From Lachnospiraceae bacterium (GTDB lineage: Bacteria; Bacillota; Clostridia; Lachnospirales; Lachnospiraceae): a stretch of DNA of 64,000 nucleotides. The notes under the pieces are model-generated. The model made no database searches. It worked only from the letters and a program-made list of their open reading frames with translations, and was not told where the DNA came from. Below, piece by piece: positions 49,807 through 57,988 of this stretch. The stretch covers positions 62,001 through 126,000 of the forward strand of contig CAAFXE010000257.1 of NCBI GenBank assembly GCA_900766915.1. The letters are read 5' to 3'. The position numbers and the translations under genes were made by a program. Numbering within the stretch: the first letter of the stretch is position 1; every line of letters begins with the position of its first letter.

Positions 49807-51204
49807 CTATTTCATAGCGAGGAATGCGCTGTATCCCTTCACTGCCTCATATACATCCGCTTTGCTGGTAATTTCGTAAGGAGCATGCATGTTCAGTACA
49901 GCCACACCGCTGTCGATAACCTCCATACCATAGTTTGCCATGATGTAAGCAATGGTTCCGCCGCCGCCCACATCTACACGGCCAAGCTCTGCAAACTGGT
50001 AAGCTACATTTGCATCATCAAAGAGTTTGCGAAGTCTTCCGATATATTCTGCATTGGCATCGTTAGAGCCGCTCTTTCCTCTGCTTCCTGTGAACTTATT
50101 GAAGCAAAGACCACGGGACAGGAATGCTGCACTGCGTTTTTCAAAGCATTCCGCATATAACGGATCGTAACCTGCACTCACATCAGAAGAAAGCATACGG
50201 GAGTTTGCCATGGCACGACGAACCTTTAATTCGGATTCTCCTTCATTTAATGCAACGAGCTCTGCTACCACATTTTCAAAGAAACGGGAATGCATACCGG
50301 TAGCACCGACGCTTCCGATCTCTTCCTTATCTACCAGGAGACAACATCCGCATTTTTCCACGTTTTTTACATCCAGCATTGCAAACAGGGAGGTAAATGC
50401 ACAGACTCTGTCGTCCTGTCCGTAAGCCATGATCATGCTTCTGTCAAGACCACAGTCTCTTGCCTTTCCTGCCGGTACCAGTTCAAGTTCAGCTGAGAGA
50501 AAATCCTCCTCTTCGAAATCATATTCCTCTTTCAGAAGCTTTAATACATTGGCTTTTACAGCTTCCTTCTGAGCTTCGGATAAATCTTCGTTCTGTTCGA
50601 TGGGTCTGTTTCCGATGAGGATATCCAGTCCTTCCCCTTCAATCACAGTTGCTGCATTCTTTTCCAGCTGTTTTGCTGCCAGGTGAATCAAAAGGTCTGT
50701 GATACAAACCACCGGGTCAGTGTCCTTTTCACCGATGGATACATTTACTACAGTACCGTCCTTCTTTGCAACCACGCCGTGAATCGCCATTGGCTGTGCA
50801 ACCCACTGATATTTTTTGATACCGCCATAATAATGGGTATCCAGATATGCAAAATCCTCGTTTTCATATAACGGATTCTGCTTGATATCAATACGTGGAG
50901 AGTCGATATGTGCTCCTAAAATGTTCATACCTGCGGAAATCGGTTCTGTACCCATATGGAACAGTGCCACCATTTTTTCCATGCATACGGCATACACCTT
51001 ATCTCCCGGCTGAAGCGGTTTTCCTTCTGCCAGCACTTCCTTATAATCTCTGTAGCCGGCTGCCTTCGCCATCTCTACGGAGATACGAACGCATTCTCTT
51101 TCTGTTTTTCCAAGGTCAAGACATTTTTTATACTTTTCATTAATCTCATGAAGCTTCGTAAGCTCTGCTTCATTGTAAGTTGTCCAGACATTTTTTCTTT
51201 CCAT
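49807..51204 (-). CDS. M18-family aminopeptidase
   Basis: 465-residue zinc aminopeptidase, cytoplasmic. Motifs: NILGAHIDSPRIDIKQNP with the first metal His and Asp, LDTHYYGGIKKYQWVAQP, the Asp/Glu pair in CCLLVDKEEIGSVGATGM, and the late MHAPYEITSKADVYE with the last His. It resembles aspartyl or broad aminopeptidases of the M18 group. The ATG at 51204 is preceded by AAAGGAGAAA; the longer start at 51255 would span the leader. It has its own promoter at 51276-51304. Confidence 0.92.
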   Translation of the reverse strand: MERKNVWTTYNEAELTKLHEINEKYKKCLDLGKTERECVRISVEMAKAAGYRDYKEVLAEGKPLQPGDKVYAVCMEKMVALFHMGTEPISAGMNILGAHIDSPRIDIKQNPLYENEDFAYLDTHYYGGIKKYQWVAQPMAIHGVVAKKDGTVVNVSIGEKDTDPVVCITDLLIHLAAKQLEKNAATVIEGEGLDILIGNRPIEQNEDLSEAQKEAVKANVLKLLKEEYDFEEEDFLSAELELVPAGKARDCGLDRSMIMAYGQDDRVCAFTSLFAMLDVKNVEKCGCCLLVDKEEIGSVGATGMHSRFFENVVAELVALNEGESELKVRRAMANSRMLSSDVSAGYDPLYAECFEKRSAAFLSRGLCFNKFTGSRGKSGSNDANAEYIGRLRKLFDDANVAYQFAELGRVDVGGGGTIAYIMANYGMEVIDSGVAVLNMHAPYEITSKADVYEAVKGYSAFLAMK

Positions 51205-51275
51205 GTTAGTTTTCTCCTTTGAATTGCTTTTGATTTTCCCAAACCAAAGCATCAATTATTTTACGCTCAGAGAAT

Positions 51276-51304
51276 AGTATATATGGGAATGAAAAGAAAA
51301 GCAA
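51276..51304 (-). promoter_or_regulatory. Promoter of the M18 aminopeptidase gene
   Basis: TTGCTT (51304-51299), 17 bases, TATACT (51281-51276). The -35 box directly follows the tRNA terminator. Confidence 0.7.
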
Positions 51305-51305
51305 C

Positions 51306-51338
51306 AAAAAAAGACACCTTGGAAAAAGATGCCTTTTT
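51306..51338 (-). terminator. Terminator of tRNA-Thr
   Basis: The minus strand reads AAAAAGGCATC-loop-GGTGTCTTTTTTT, directly 3' of the tRNA gene. Confidence 0.88.
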
Positions 51339-51374
51339 GTCGTGTCTCTTCAAAAATTCAGTTGGATTTTCAAA

Positions 51375-51446
51375 GCTGCTGACGGGAGTTGAACCCGTGA
51401 CCTCCTCACTACCAATGAGGTGCGCTACCACCTGTGCCACAGCAGC
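51375..51446 (-). tRNA. tRNA-Thr (GGT)
   Basis: 72-base cloverleaf on the minus strand: acceptor GCTGCTG/CAGCAGC, D arm GCAC/GCGC-type, anticodon stem CCTCA/TGAGG with loop TTGGTAG giving anticodon GGT, and T arm ACGGG-TTCAACT-CCCGT. No CCA is encoded. It is a single-gene unit with its own promoter and terminator. Reads threonine codon ACC (and ACT). Confidence 0.96.
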
Positions 51447-51465
51447 CTGCGTTTGACGCTTGGTT

Positions 51466-51494
51466 ATAATATCATTCATTTTGACTAATGTCAA
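51466..51494 (-). promoter_or_regulatory. Promoter of tRNA-Thr
   Basis: TTGACA (51494-51489), 17 bases, TATTAT (51471-51466). Confidence 0.85.
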
Positions 51495-51501
51495 CCGCTT
51501 T

Positions 51502-52632
51502 TCAATAATTTCCTAAAATTTTAAAATTAGCCGTTTCTTCTTTAATTCCACGAAGTGCATTTTTCACTGCAGAATCATTTAAATTTCCATCGAAATCCAC
51601 AAAGAAATGATATTCCCACTGTTTATCCGGTATCGGTCTGGACTCGATCTTGTTCATATTCAGATTATTGTAAATAAAATGAGACAAAATGTTATAAAGA
51701 CTTCCGCTGGTATGGGGAATCTCAAAGCAGATACTGATCTTACCGGCTTTTTTTTCAAAAATCTTCTGATTGGTGACGATCACAAATCTGGTGGAGTTTG
51801 CTTTTCCGTGGCAGATACCTTCTTTTAAGATCTTCATGCCGTAAAAAACGGCTGCCTGTCTGCTTCCGATCGCTGCTTTTGTTCTGTCACCGGAATCCTT
51901 CACATCTTTTACTGCCACTGCAGTATTGCCTACACTTCGCTGATTCCATTCCCTGTGTTCATCTAAAAACCTTGAACACTGCATCAGTGCCTGTGGATGG
52001 GAATAAACTGTCTCAATGTCCTCTATACTTGCATCGGGCTGACCCATGAGCACATGATCAATATAAATCACCTTTTCCCCTACAATATAATTATTATACT
52101 CATTGAGCAGATCATAGTTATCACTGACAATTCCTGCGGTAGAATTTTCCAGAGGAAGTACTGCATAATCCGCACTGCCTTCCCTGATCGCCTCCATGGC
52201 ATCTCTCCAACGCTCTACATGAAAGCAATTTACCTGATCTCCAAAATATTCCAGGGCTGCCTGATGGGCATAGGCACCTTCCACCCCCTGATAAACTACC
52301 CTGACACCTTCTGTTTCCAGACTGTCCACACAGGTAAATTCAAGTTTGCCTTTTACTCCATTTTGTTCCAACAGCTGATACTGGAGTTTCCGGCTCATGG
52401 CCATGACCTGGGAAAAAAGCTCTGTCACACCATGCTTATTAAAATCGGAATGTGCCAGTCCTCTTAAGGTCTGAAGCTTATTGTCTTCCCGTTCCTTATC
52501 AAACACCTTTTTTCCTGTCCGGATCTTGTACTCTGCAACCTCCTTGCAGATTTCCATACGCTTCTCAAACAGCTCCACCATCTGACGGTCAATTTTGTCA
52601 ATTTCATCTCTAAGCACTAATAAGTCTGTCAT
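51502..52632 (-). CDS. pheA: Bifunctional chorismate mutase / prephenate dehydratase
   Basis: 376-residue enzyme that turns chorismate to phenylpyruvate for phenylalanine. Residues 1-90 are an AroQ chorismate mutase (LRDEIDKIDRQMVELFEKRM). Then the dehydratase (YQGVEGAYAHQAALEYFG, PLENSTAGIVSDNYDLL, NSTRFVIV with the catalytic Thr-Arg-Phe) and a C-terminal ACT domain with the Phe-sensing pattern (HTSGSLYNIL, ESRPIPDKQWEYHFFVD). The ATG at 52632 has AAGGAAG; a longer start at 52659 would lie inside the terminator hairpin. Feedback by phenylalanine is expected from the ACT domain. Confidence 0.94.
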   Translation of the reverse strand: MTDLLVLRDEIDKIDRQMVELFEKRMEICKEVAEYKIRTGKKVFDKEREDNKLQTLRGLAHSDFNKHGVTELFSQVMAMSRKLQYQLLEQNGVKGKLEFTCVDSLETEGVRVVYQGVEGAYAHQAALEYFGDQVNCFHVERWRDAMEAIREGSADYAVLPLENSTAGIVSDNYDLLNEYNNYIVGEKVIYIDHVLMGQPDASIEDIETVYSHPQALMQCSRFLDEHREWNQRSVGNTAVAVKDVKDSGDRTKAAIGSRQAAVFYGMKILKEGICHGKANSTRFVIVTNQKIFEKKAGKISICFEIPHTSGSLYNILSHFIYNNLNMNKIESRPIPDKQWEYHFFVDFDGNLNDSAVKNALRGIKEETANFKILGNY

Positions 52633-52644
52633 AATCTCTTCCTT

Positions 52645-52679
52645 AAAAAGTGACTGCATGGTTTTTTCAAAGCAGTCAC
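52645..52679 (-). terminator. Terminator or attenuator just before pheA
   Basis: GTGACTGC (52679-52672) / GCAGTCAC (52657-52650) followed by TTTTT on the minus strand, then the pheA ribosome site within a few bases. It ends metA and the small gene, or regulates read-through into pheA. No T-box or leader peptide was seen. Confidence 0.85.
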
Positions 52680-52693
52680 CTGTATTTTCTTCA

Positions 52694-52870
52694 CTACATC
52701 TGGTGTCTTACCACCCGGTATTCGTCGCCATTTCGGTAATAGGGACAGTTATAATGGGCATCGCTGTAAAACCGAGCCACCTCATCTTCGTCCAAGTTCA
52801 CCTGGCACATATATTCTTCGTATTCTTCATCATACTCAAAGTGTGCACATTCTTCACATCTGGTTGCCAT
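52694..52870 (-). CDS. 58-residue cysteine protein (DUF6472-like), coupled to metA
   Basis: The reading MATRCEECAHFEYDEEYEEY continues to NCPYYRNGDEYRVVRHQM and a TAG. Four cysteines (CEEC near the start, one in YMCQV, one in NCPYY) look like a small metal-binding knuckle, and the protein is very acidic. The ATG overlaps the metA stop by one base (TAATG), so translation is coupled. I associate it with DUF6472, which has no known function. A terminator follows 15 bases later. Confidence 0.8.
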   Translation of the reverse strand: MATRCEECAHFEYDEEYEEYMCQVNLDEDEVARFYSDAHYNCPYYRNGDEYRVVRHQM

Positions 52871-53787
52871 TAGCTTTCATCCTCCCAAATATACGGTGTG
52901 ATCTGATAAACGTAGTAATTCAGCCAGTTGGTATACAATGTATTGGCATGACCTCTCCATAAAAGAAGCGGTCTCTGCTCCGGATCGTCATTCGGATAAT
53001 AGTTTTTGGGTACCTGGATATTAAGACCCTTTGCCTTGTCCCTGCGGTATTCTTTATCCAGTGTCACACGGTCGTATTCCGGATGACCCATAACAAAGAT
53101 CTTCTTTCCGTTTTCTGCCATGCAGATAAATACACCTGCCTCCGGAGACTCTGCTAAAATTTTCAGAGCCGGACAGTTGGCAATGGCATCTCTGGACACT
53201 GTGGTATGGCGGGAATGGGGTGCCACAAAATAATCATCAAATCCCCTTACCAGCGGTTCTCTCCGGTGCATTACCTTATGCTGGTAAACACCAAACAATT
53301 TCTGGGGAAGCAGTGTCTTTTCGAGTCCATAGTAATAGTACAGTGCTGCCTGAGCGCCCCAGCAGATATGCAAGGTGGAAGTTACATGAGTCTCACTCCA
53401 CTTAAATACTTCTTTTAACTCATCCCAGTAATCAACCTCCTCAAAGGGCAGATGTTCCACCGGAGCTCCGGTAATGATCAGCCCGTCAAAACGGTGCTTC
53501 CTAACTTCTTCAAAGGTCTGGTAAAATTTATTGATATGACTGATAGCTGTATTTTTGGACTCATGATTGGTCATGGTAATAAAAGTCACATCCACCTGCA
53601 GCGGTGTATTAGAAAAAGAGCGTAAAAGCTGCAATTCTGTGTCTTCCTTCAAAGGCATTAAATTCAAAATACCTACTTTCAAAGGACGGATTGCCTGATT
53701 AATGGCACGATTTTCGTCCATGACAAAGATATTTTCTTCTTCTAATAAGCCCCTTGCAGGCAAATCATTCTGTATTCTAATTGGCAT
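52870..53787 (-). CDS. metA: Homoserine O-acyltransferase (MetA), probably acetyl-CoA specific
   Basis: 305-residue class I glutamine amidotransferase-like enzyme that activates homoserine for methionine synthesis. The nucleophile is Cys142 in HICWGAQAAL, with His235 and Glu237 in VMGHPEYDR. At position 111 the sequence is TGAPVEHL, with Glu where succinyl-specific Escherichia coli MetA has Gly; published work on this family links Glu there to acetyl-CoA use. No SAM riboswitch or S-box was recognised in the short leader. Downstream it is coupled to the DUF6472-like gene. Confidence 0.93.
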   Translation of the reverse strand: MPIRIQNDLPARGLLEEENIFVMDENRAINQAIRPLKVGILNLMPLKEDTELQLLRSFSNTPLQVDVTFITMTNHESKNTAISHINKFYQTFEEVRKHRFDGLIITGAPVEHLPFEEVDYWDELKEVFKWSETHVTSTLHICWGAQAALYYYYGLEKTLLPQKLFGVYQHKVMHRREPLVRGFDDYFVAPHSRHTTVSRDAIANCPALKILAESPEAGVFICMAENGKKIFVMGHPEYDRVTLDKEYRRDKAKGLNIQVPKNYYPNDDPEQRPLLLWRGHANTLYTNWLNYYVYQITPYIWEDES

Positions 53788-53803
53788 TTTTGATCTCCTT
53801 TAT

Positions 53804-53843
53804 AAAAATTAGCGAAAGCCTTCTTCATCAGGAAAGCTTTCGC
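53804..53843 (-). terminator. Terminator of cobS
   Basis: GCGAAAGC-loop-GCTTTCGC then TAATTTTT on the minus strand, just before the metA ribosome site. Confidence 0.82.
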
Positions 53844-53868
53844 CAACAGTTCCTTATTTTCTAATGTT

Positions 53869-54633
53869 TTATAAAAACTTCCATGCTACCAGCACCACAC
53901 AGGGGATGACAAGCTCACATACCTGCACAAAATATCCTGCTACGTCTCCGGTAATGCCGCCAAAATGTTTTTTCGCTGTGTAATAATAATACCCAAAGGA
54001 AAGGGCTGCTCCCAGAATCCCGATACTGCCGTACAATGGCTGCAGATAGCACATCAGCACGCTGCAGACGATCAGATACGCTGCCATGGTAATGCCCACG
54101 ATTTTTTTATTTGCGCCGTCAGCGAAAACTGCCAGCAGCTTACTCGTTTTTGCATGGGGAAAGAGCACGATCGCCAATCCGCTTAAGGCTCTGGACATCA
54201 CAAATCCTACTGCCAGCACCGGTACTGCATCAATAGGCATTTCACTCCACACTCCCAAAGCAATCAGGAAATAAGCAATGGTCATGATGATTGCAAATGC
54301 ACCTGTGTGTGTGTCCTTTAAGATTTCCAGTTTACGTTCCATTGGTTTATGAGAACAGATCGCATCCACCGTATCAATAAATCCGTCCACATGAATACCG
54401 CCTGATACGATTACCGGTACAATGACAAATACAACTGCCGGCAAGAAGTTGCCATTGCAAAGATATGGATATGCAATCCTCCATCCGCAAAGAATCGCTC
54501 CGATCACCGCACCGACCAAAGGGAAAAAGCATAAAGGATATTTCATATTTTCCTTTGACCATTCAATATTCGGCATTGGGATTTTGGAATACATTGCAAA
54601 AGCCACGATCAGGCTGTTCCAAAAGGTTTTCAT
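53869..54633 (-). CDS. cobS: Adenosylcobinamide-GDP ribazoletransferase (cobalamin synthase)
   Basis: 254-residue integral membrane enzyme that joins adenosylcobinamide-GDP and alpha-ribazole in the last step of B12 assembly. Motifs are GGIHVDGFIDTVDAICSH with the metal-binding Asp residues, KDTHTGAFAI, and the late GGITGDVAGYFVQVCEL. Seven or so helices. It stands alone: no cobU, cobT or cobC in the window and no cobalamin riboswitch in the leader. It has its own promoter at 54703-54731 and GGAGG ribosome site. Confidence 0.94.
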   Translation of the reverse strand: MKTFWNSLIVAFAMYSKIPMPNIEWSKENMKYPLCFFPLVGAVIGAILCGWRIAYPYLCNGNFLPAVVFVIVPVIVSGGIHVDGFIDTVDAICSHKPMERKLEILKDTHTGAFAIIMTIAYFLIALGVWSEMPIDAVPVLAVGFVMSRALSGLAIVLFPHAKTSKLLAVFADGANKKIVGITMAAYLIVCSVLMCYLQPLYGSIGILGAALSFGYYYYTAKKHFGGITGDVAGYFVQVCELVIPCVVLVAWKFL

Positions 54634-54702
54634 AGTTCATCCTCCAAAAGTTTTATCTTTTCGGTGATGCCCTTTGCTCTCGTAAAGGCTCATCCAGGGT
54701 CT

Positions 54703-54731
54703 ATTGTAAGGTTTTTTCCATTATCATGCAA
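54703..54731 (-). promoter_or_regulatory. Promoter of cobS
   Basis: TTGCAT (54731-54726), 17 bases, TACAAT (54708-54703). Confidence 0.75.
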
Positions 54732-54772
54732 TAAAAATATACGAAAAAATCAATCTTAATGAAATTTTAAGG

Positions 54773-55609
54773 TTATTCCTGCTTTACTTTTTGGTCGATC
54801 ACTTCCTCCAAAGTACCGAAGCTATATCCTTCTTTCTCCCATTTTGTCAGCAATTCATCCAGAATTTCCCCATTGGTGGAGGAAGTATTATGCAGAAGGA
54901 CAATGGCTCCCGGATGGATTCTGGAAAGCAGTTTATCAAAAGCCTCTTCATGGGAGGGCTGTGCATCCTGATTCCAGTCCACATAGGCAAGACTCCAGAA
55001 AAAGGTATGATATCCCAGTTCCTGTGCCATTTTCAAATTTTCCATACTGTATTTTCCCTGGGGCGGACGGTAATATTTTATCATCTCCTGACCTGTAATC
55101 TCCCGGTATTTTTTCTCTACCAGTTCCATTTCCTTCTCAAAAGATGCGCGGTCTGATATCTTCGACATGTCATAGTGATGGTAAGTATGGTTTCCCACAG
55201 TGTGTCCCTCCTCCACCATCCTTTTGACTAACTCCGGTGCAGATTCCAGATAGTGGCCAACCACAAAAAAGGTTGCTTTGGCATTATGCTTTTTTAAAGC
55301 CTCTAAAATCGGCTCCGTATTCCCATTTTCGTAGCCCGCATCAAAAGTCAGATAGATTCTTTTCTTAGATGTATCTCCCAGAAAATACGTTTGATATTTC
55401 TCAAGCTCTTCCACCGTCGCCATTCCCGTAGGAGGTTTTCCTTTTTCTGAAAAACCCAATCCCCAGTCCTGGCTTTCTGCAATGACCTCCTCTGTCAGTA
55501 CTTCGGTTTTATCCATTCCCTTCTGTACCGCCGCAGCCCCGGCTCCTGCCAGATAAAAAACGCCAAATACTGCCAGAATACCAAATGCTTTGAAAATCCT
55601 TACCTTCAT
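54773..55609 (-). CDS. Polysaccharide deacetylase, PdaA-like (CE4)
   Basis: 278-residue exported or membrane-anchored deacetylase with an N-terminal helix (FGILAVFGVFYLAGAGAAA). Motif 1 LTFDAGYENGNT, motif 2 HTVGNHTYHHYDM with the metal His pair, motif 3 YYRPPQGKYS and motif 5 AIVLLHNTSST are complete. This order matches PdaA, which deacetylates N-acetylmuramic acid in peptidoglycan, so a role in spore cortex or cell wall is likely. The ATG at 55609 follows GGAGG; a longer reading from 55639 would start in the upstream terminator. Confidence 0.88.
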   Translation of the reverse strand: MKVRIFKAFGILAVFGVFYLAGAGAAAVQKGMDKTEVLTEEVIAESQDWGLGFSEKGKPPTGMATVEELEKYQTYFLGDTSKKRIYLTFDAGYENGNTEPILEALKKHNAKATFFVVGHYLESAPELVKRMVEEGHTVGNHTYHHYDMSKISDRASFEKEMELVEKKYREITGQEMIKYYRPPQGKYSMENLKMAQELGYHTFFWSLAYVDWNQDAQPSHEEAFDKLLSRIHPGAIVLLHNTSSTNGEILDELLTKWEKEGYSFGTLEEVIDQKVKQE

Positions 55610-55621
55610 ACGCCTCCGCAC

Positions 55622-55659
55622 AAAAAAGCCTTTGGTCAACTATATGACCAAAGGCTTTT
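55622..55659 (-). terminator. Terminator of the GH25 gene
   Basis: AAAAGCCTTTGGTC / GACCAAAGGCTTTTTT with an eight-base loop; strong and usable in both directions. Confidence 0.93.
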
Positions 55660-55685
55660 CCTTTATCCTTATTCTGTTCTCACGT

Positions 55686-57743
55686 TTAAATAGAACTGAT
55701 ATTCATATCTACTCTTCCCGGAACTCCGTCTACAGTACCTTTATCCGTATTCTGCCAGATATGATAGGTTCCTGTGTAACCACATTTATCAGCGTAATGT
55801 GCTACCCAGATACGGTAACCTGAAAGCTCAGATGCATTTAAATGACTTCCAAACCAGGATTTACTTGCATAAACCATAGGTGTATGACCTGCACTTCTAA
55901 CCGTATTGCAAAATGCCTTCGTGATTGCAGTTCTCGCAGACTTGGAAAGTCCGTCTGCACGTCCTCTTCCGCCGGCTGCGTATTCACTGTCAATAGCAAT
56001 TGGCATATTAATACCATACTTATTGGCAAGACTGACTGCCATACTTGCCTCTTCTACCGCTTCTGCTTCATTGACTGCCTGACTGAAAAAGTAAACGCCT
56101 ACCCGCAGTCCTGCTGCCTTTGCACCGGAAATGTGCGATGCATACATCGGATCTTCCACAAGGGCACCGGAACCATAGCCACGGTATCCACATCGGATCA
56201 TAACAAAGTTGATACCTGCATTTTTTACCTTTGTCCAGTTGATACCTGACTGGTATCTGGATACATCAATACCGATGGTGCCACTTCGCACACCATCACT
56301 GCTGAAGGTATAGGATATTCCCTGAATAACCTGCTGTCCGGTCACCTTATTACCATTTTTGTCAAAATAATAAGTCGCACCGTCAATAGTCTGCCAGCCG
56401 TAATAAGTTGTTTCCTTCTTTGTCTCATAGACCGGTGTACTGTTCGTATCATAAACCGGTGCACTGGAGGTATCATACTTTATAAATCTGCCTTCGGATG
56501 CACGTATGAAACGCAGCGGGCGGTAAAAGATTCCAATGTTTGTGATTGGGTTTTCAACTCCCAACGACTGTGGAGTCACAGTTCCTTCACCATCATTCTG
56601 AGACTGATTTGTATCGCCTGAATCTCCGTTGCCGTTTTCTGACGAATCCTGCTGTGGTGGAGTTGACGTTACTTCCTTTTTGCACTGATCGCACTGATTG
56701 TCTCCATTCTCATCCACACACACATGCTTCGTTTCATCAACTAATGTAGAACAGTATTTACACATGCCGTTCTCACCTAACGTATGGGCTGTATGGGCAT
56801 TGGCATCTACAACCTTGCCGCATTTTGGGCAAACACCATCTGATAAAGTCTCATGTTTCACATCCTGACATTTCGTACATACACAGTTTTCATATTTATG
56901 CTCGCAGGACTTCTTCGCTTTGCACCTTGTACAGACTCCCTGATCATTATAAGTATGGAATTCTTCTGACTCGGAAAGAATTTTTGCATACATTGGCTGA
57001 CCAAGCTGGTCTACCTTCTGTTTTTCGTAAACCGGCTGATTAAACTTATCTTTTACCTGTACATTGGTCTTTTTTTCCGTTTCCTTTTGGGAGGATGCTA
57101 CAAATTCCACTGTATCCTTTAATACAGCAGAACCGGAGGTGGACTCATCCTTATCGGTACCACCGTAGGCTGCATCTTCCTGGGAAACTACGATCTGATT
57201 TTCTTTCTTTACTTCTTCCTGAACCTCTACGACCTTGTATTCCAGTTTCTTTTTTACATCTGCTTTCAATTCTTTAGGAGTAATAAAGCCCTTTAAATCC
57301 AGCATTGCAACGGTATAGGTTCCACCCTCAATATCTTTGACCCAGATAATACCGTCATTGTCATGGTCAGAGTATTCTTTCGTAGTTTTGGATGGTCCTG
57401 TCAGCTTCATCTTAAAATCCGCTCCGGAAATCACCTTTCCCGTAGCCTTATTGACGAACTTAACCTTTAAATCCCTTTCCATGGAAGTAGTCTTGAGTAC
57501 TACCTCAATATCTTTTTCTTCCGGTGGCAGAACACAATCCCCTTCGTGTCCTTCTTCCAAAGTACAGCCTTCCAGACAAAGCTTTACTTCTGCCATTTCC
57601 TCAATCTCTTCTTCCGGCTCTGCCATAGCCTCCGCCAGGAGCTCCTCGGAAACAGGTAGTTCTTCCTGATGAATAGAAGTCATCCCAATGCCTCCCCCCA
57701 TGATCAACAGGGAGCAGACAGCCAAAATAATTCGTTTCTTCAT
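55686..57743 (-). CDS. Secreted GH25 lysozyme with cysteine-knuckle region and cell-wall repeats
   Basis: 685 residues in modules. Signal helix IILAVCSLLIMGGGIGM; acidic linker; a SpaA-like beta domain near 95-170 (VKFVNKATGKVISGADFKMK); then about residues 270-360 a run of CxxC pairs (VCTRCKAKKSCEHKYENCVC, DGVCPKCGKV, NGMCKYCSTL, DNQCDQCKKE). A Ser/Asn-rich linker, one or two glucan-binding-type repeats (GWQTIDGATYYFDKNGNKV), and a C-terminal GH25 muramidase (TIGIDVSRYQSGINWTKVKN, MPIAIDSEYA). It should cut peptidoglycan outside the cell. The CxxC region probably binds zinc or forms disulfides. Confidence 0.9.
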   Translation of the reverse strand: MKKRIILAVCSLLIMGGGIGMTSIHQEELPVSEELLAEAMAEPEEEIEEMAEVKLCLEGCTLEEGHEGDCVLPPEEKDIEVVLKTTSMERDLKVKFVNKATGKVISGADFKMKLTGPSKTTKEYSDHDNDGIIWVKDIEGGTYTVAMLDLKGFITPKELKADVKKKLEYKVVEVQEEVKKENQIVVSQEDAAYGGTDKDESTSGSAVLKDTVEFVASSQKETEKKTNVQVKDKFNQPVYEKQKVDQLGQPMYAKILSESEEFHTYNDQGVCTRCKAKKSCEHKYENCVCTKCQDVKHETLSDGVCPKCGKVVDANAHTAHTLGENGMCKYCSTLVDETKHVCVDENGDNQCDQCKKEVTSTPPQQDSSENGNGDSGDTNQSQNDGEGTVTPQSLGVENPITNIGIFYRPLRFIRASEGRFIKYDTSSAPVYDTNSTPVYETKKETTYYGWQTIDGATYYFDKNGNKVTGQQVIQGISYTFSSDGVRSGTIGIDVSRYQSGINWTKVKNAGINFVMIRCGYRGYGSGALVEDPMYASHISGAKAAGLRVGVYFFSQAVNEAEAVEEASMAVSLANKYGINMPIAIDSEYAAGGRGRADGLSKSARTAITKAFCNTVRSAGHTPMVYASKSWFGSHLNASELSGYRIWVAHYADKCGYTGTYHIWQNTDKGTVDGVPGRVDMNISSI

Positions 57744-57805
57744 ATGCGCTTCTCTCTTTTATCTTATCATTATTTCATGCCTCACGGCTTTTTATCTGAA
57801 ATATT

Positions 57806-57834
57806 ATGTTAATATAAAACCTTTACACTGTCAA
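57806..57834 (-). promoter_or_regulatory. Probable promoter of the GH25 gene
   Basis: TTGACA (57834-57829), 17 bases, TAACAT (57811-57806); the -10 box is weak. Confidence 0.55.
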
Positions 57835-57876
57835 CAAATCCGGGAAACTATTTCTGCTTACTCCGTTCCTTTAACT

Positions 57877-57904
57877 TTGACAAGACCTCTCTTTGCTGTA
57901 TAAT
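57877..57904 (+). promoter_or_regulatory. Promoter of the MATE exporter gene
   Basis: TTGACA (57877-57882), 16 bases, TATAAT (57899-57904). Confidence 0.88.
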
Positions 57905-57913
57905 ATGATATAC

Positions 57914-57959
57914 TGTAAATGTTTTGCATCCACAGTCTGAAAAAATGCAAATGTTTACA
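57914..57959. repeat. Imperfect inverted repeat in the MATE gene leader
   Basis: TGTAAA and TTGCAT (57914-57929) are mirrored by ATGCAA and TTTACA (57945-57959). It lies just after the transcription start, a usual place for a repressor site or a leader hairpin. Confidence 0.55.
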
Positions 57960-57988
57960 CGATCATTAAGAATGGAGAAAAAAAATCT

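Noticed and set aside
51267..51494. Minus-strand open frame containing AHLIGSEEVTGSTPVSS
   Set aside because: It is the translation of the tRNA-Thr gene and its terminator, a common false protein.
53788..53868. Possible SAM riboswitch ahead of metA
   Set aside because: Only a terminator for cobS fits in this 81-base gap; no S-box features.
54634..54772. Possible cobalamin riboswitch ahead of cobS
   Set aside because: The B12-box (GCCACTG type) is absent and the leader is under 80 bases.
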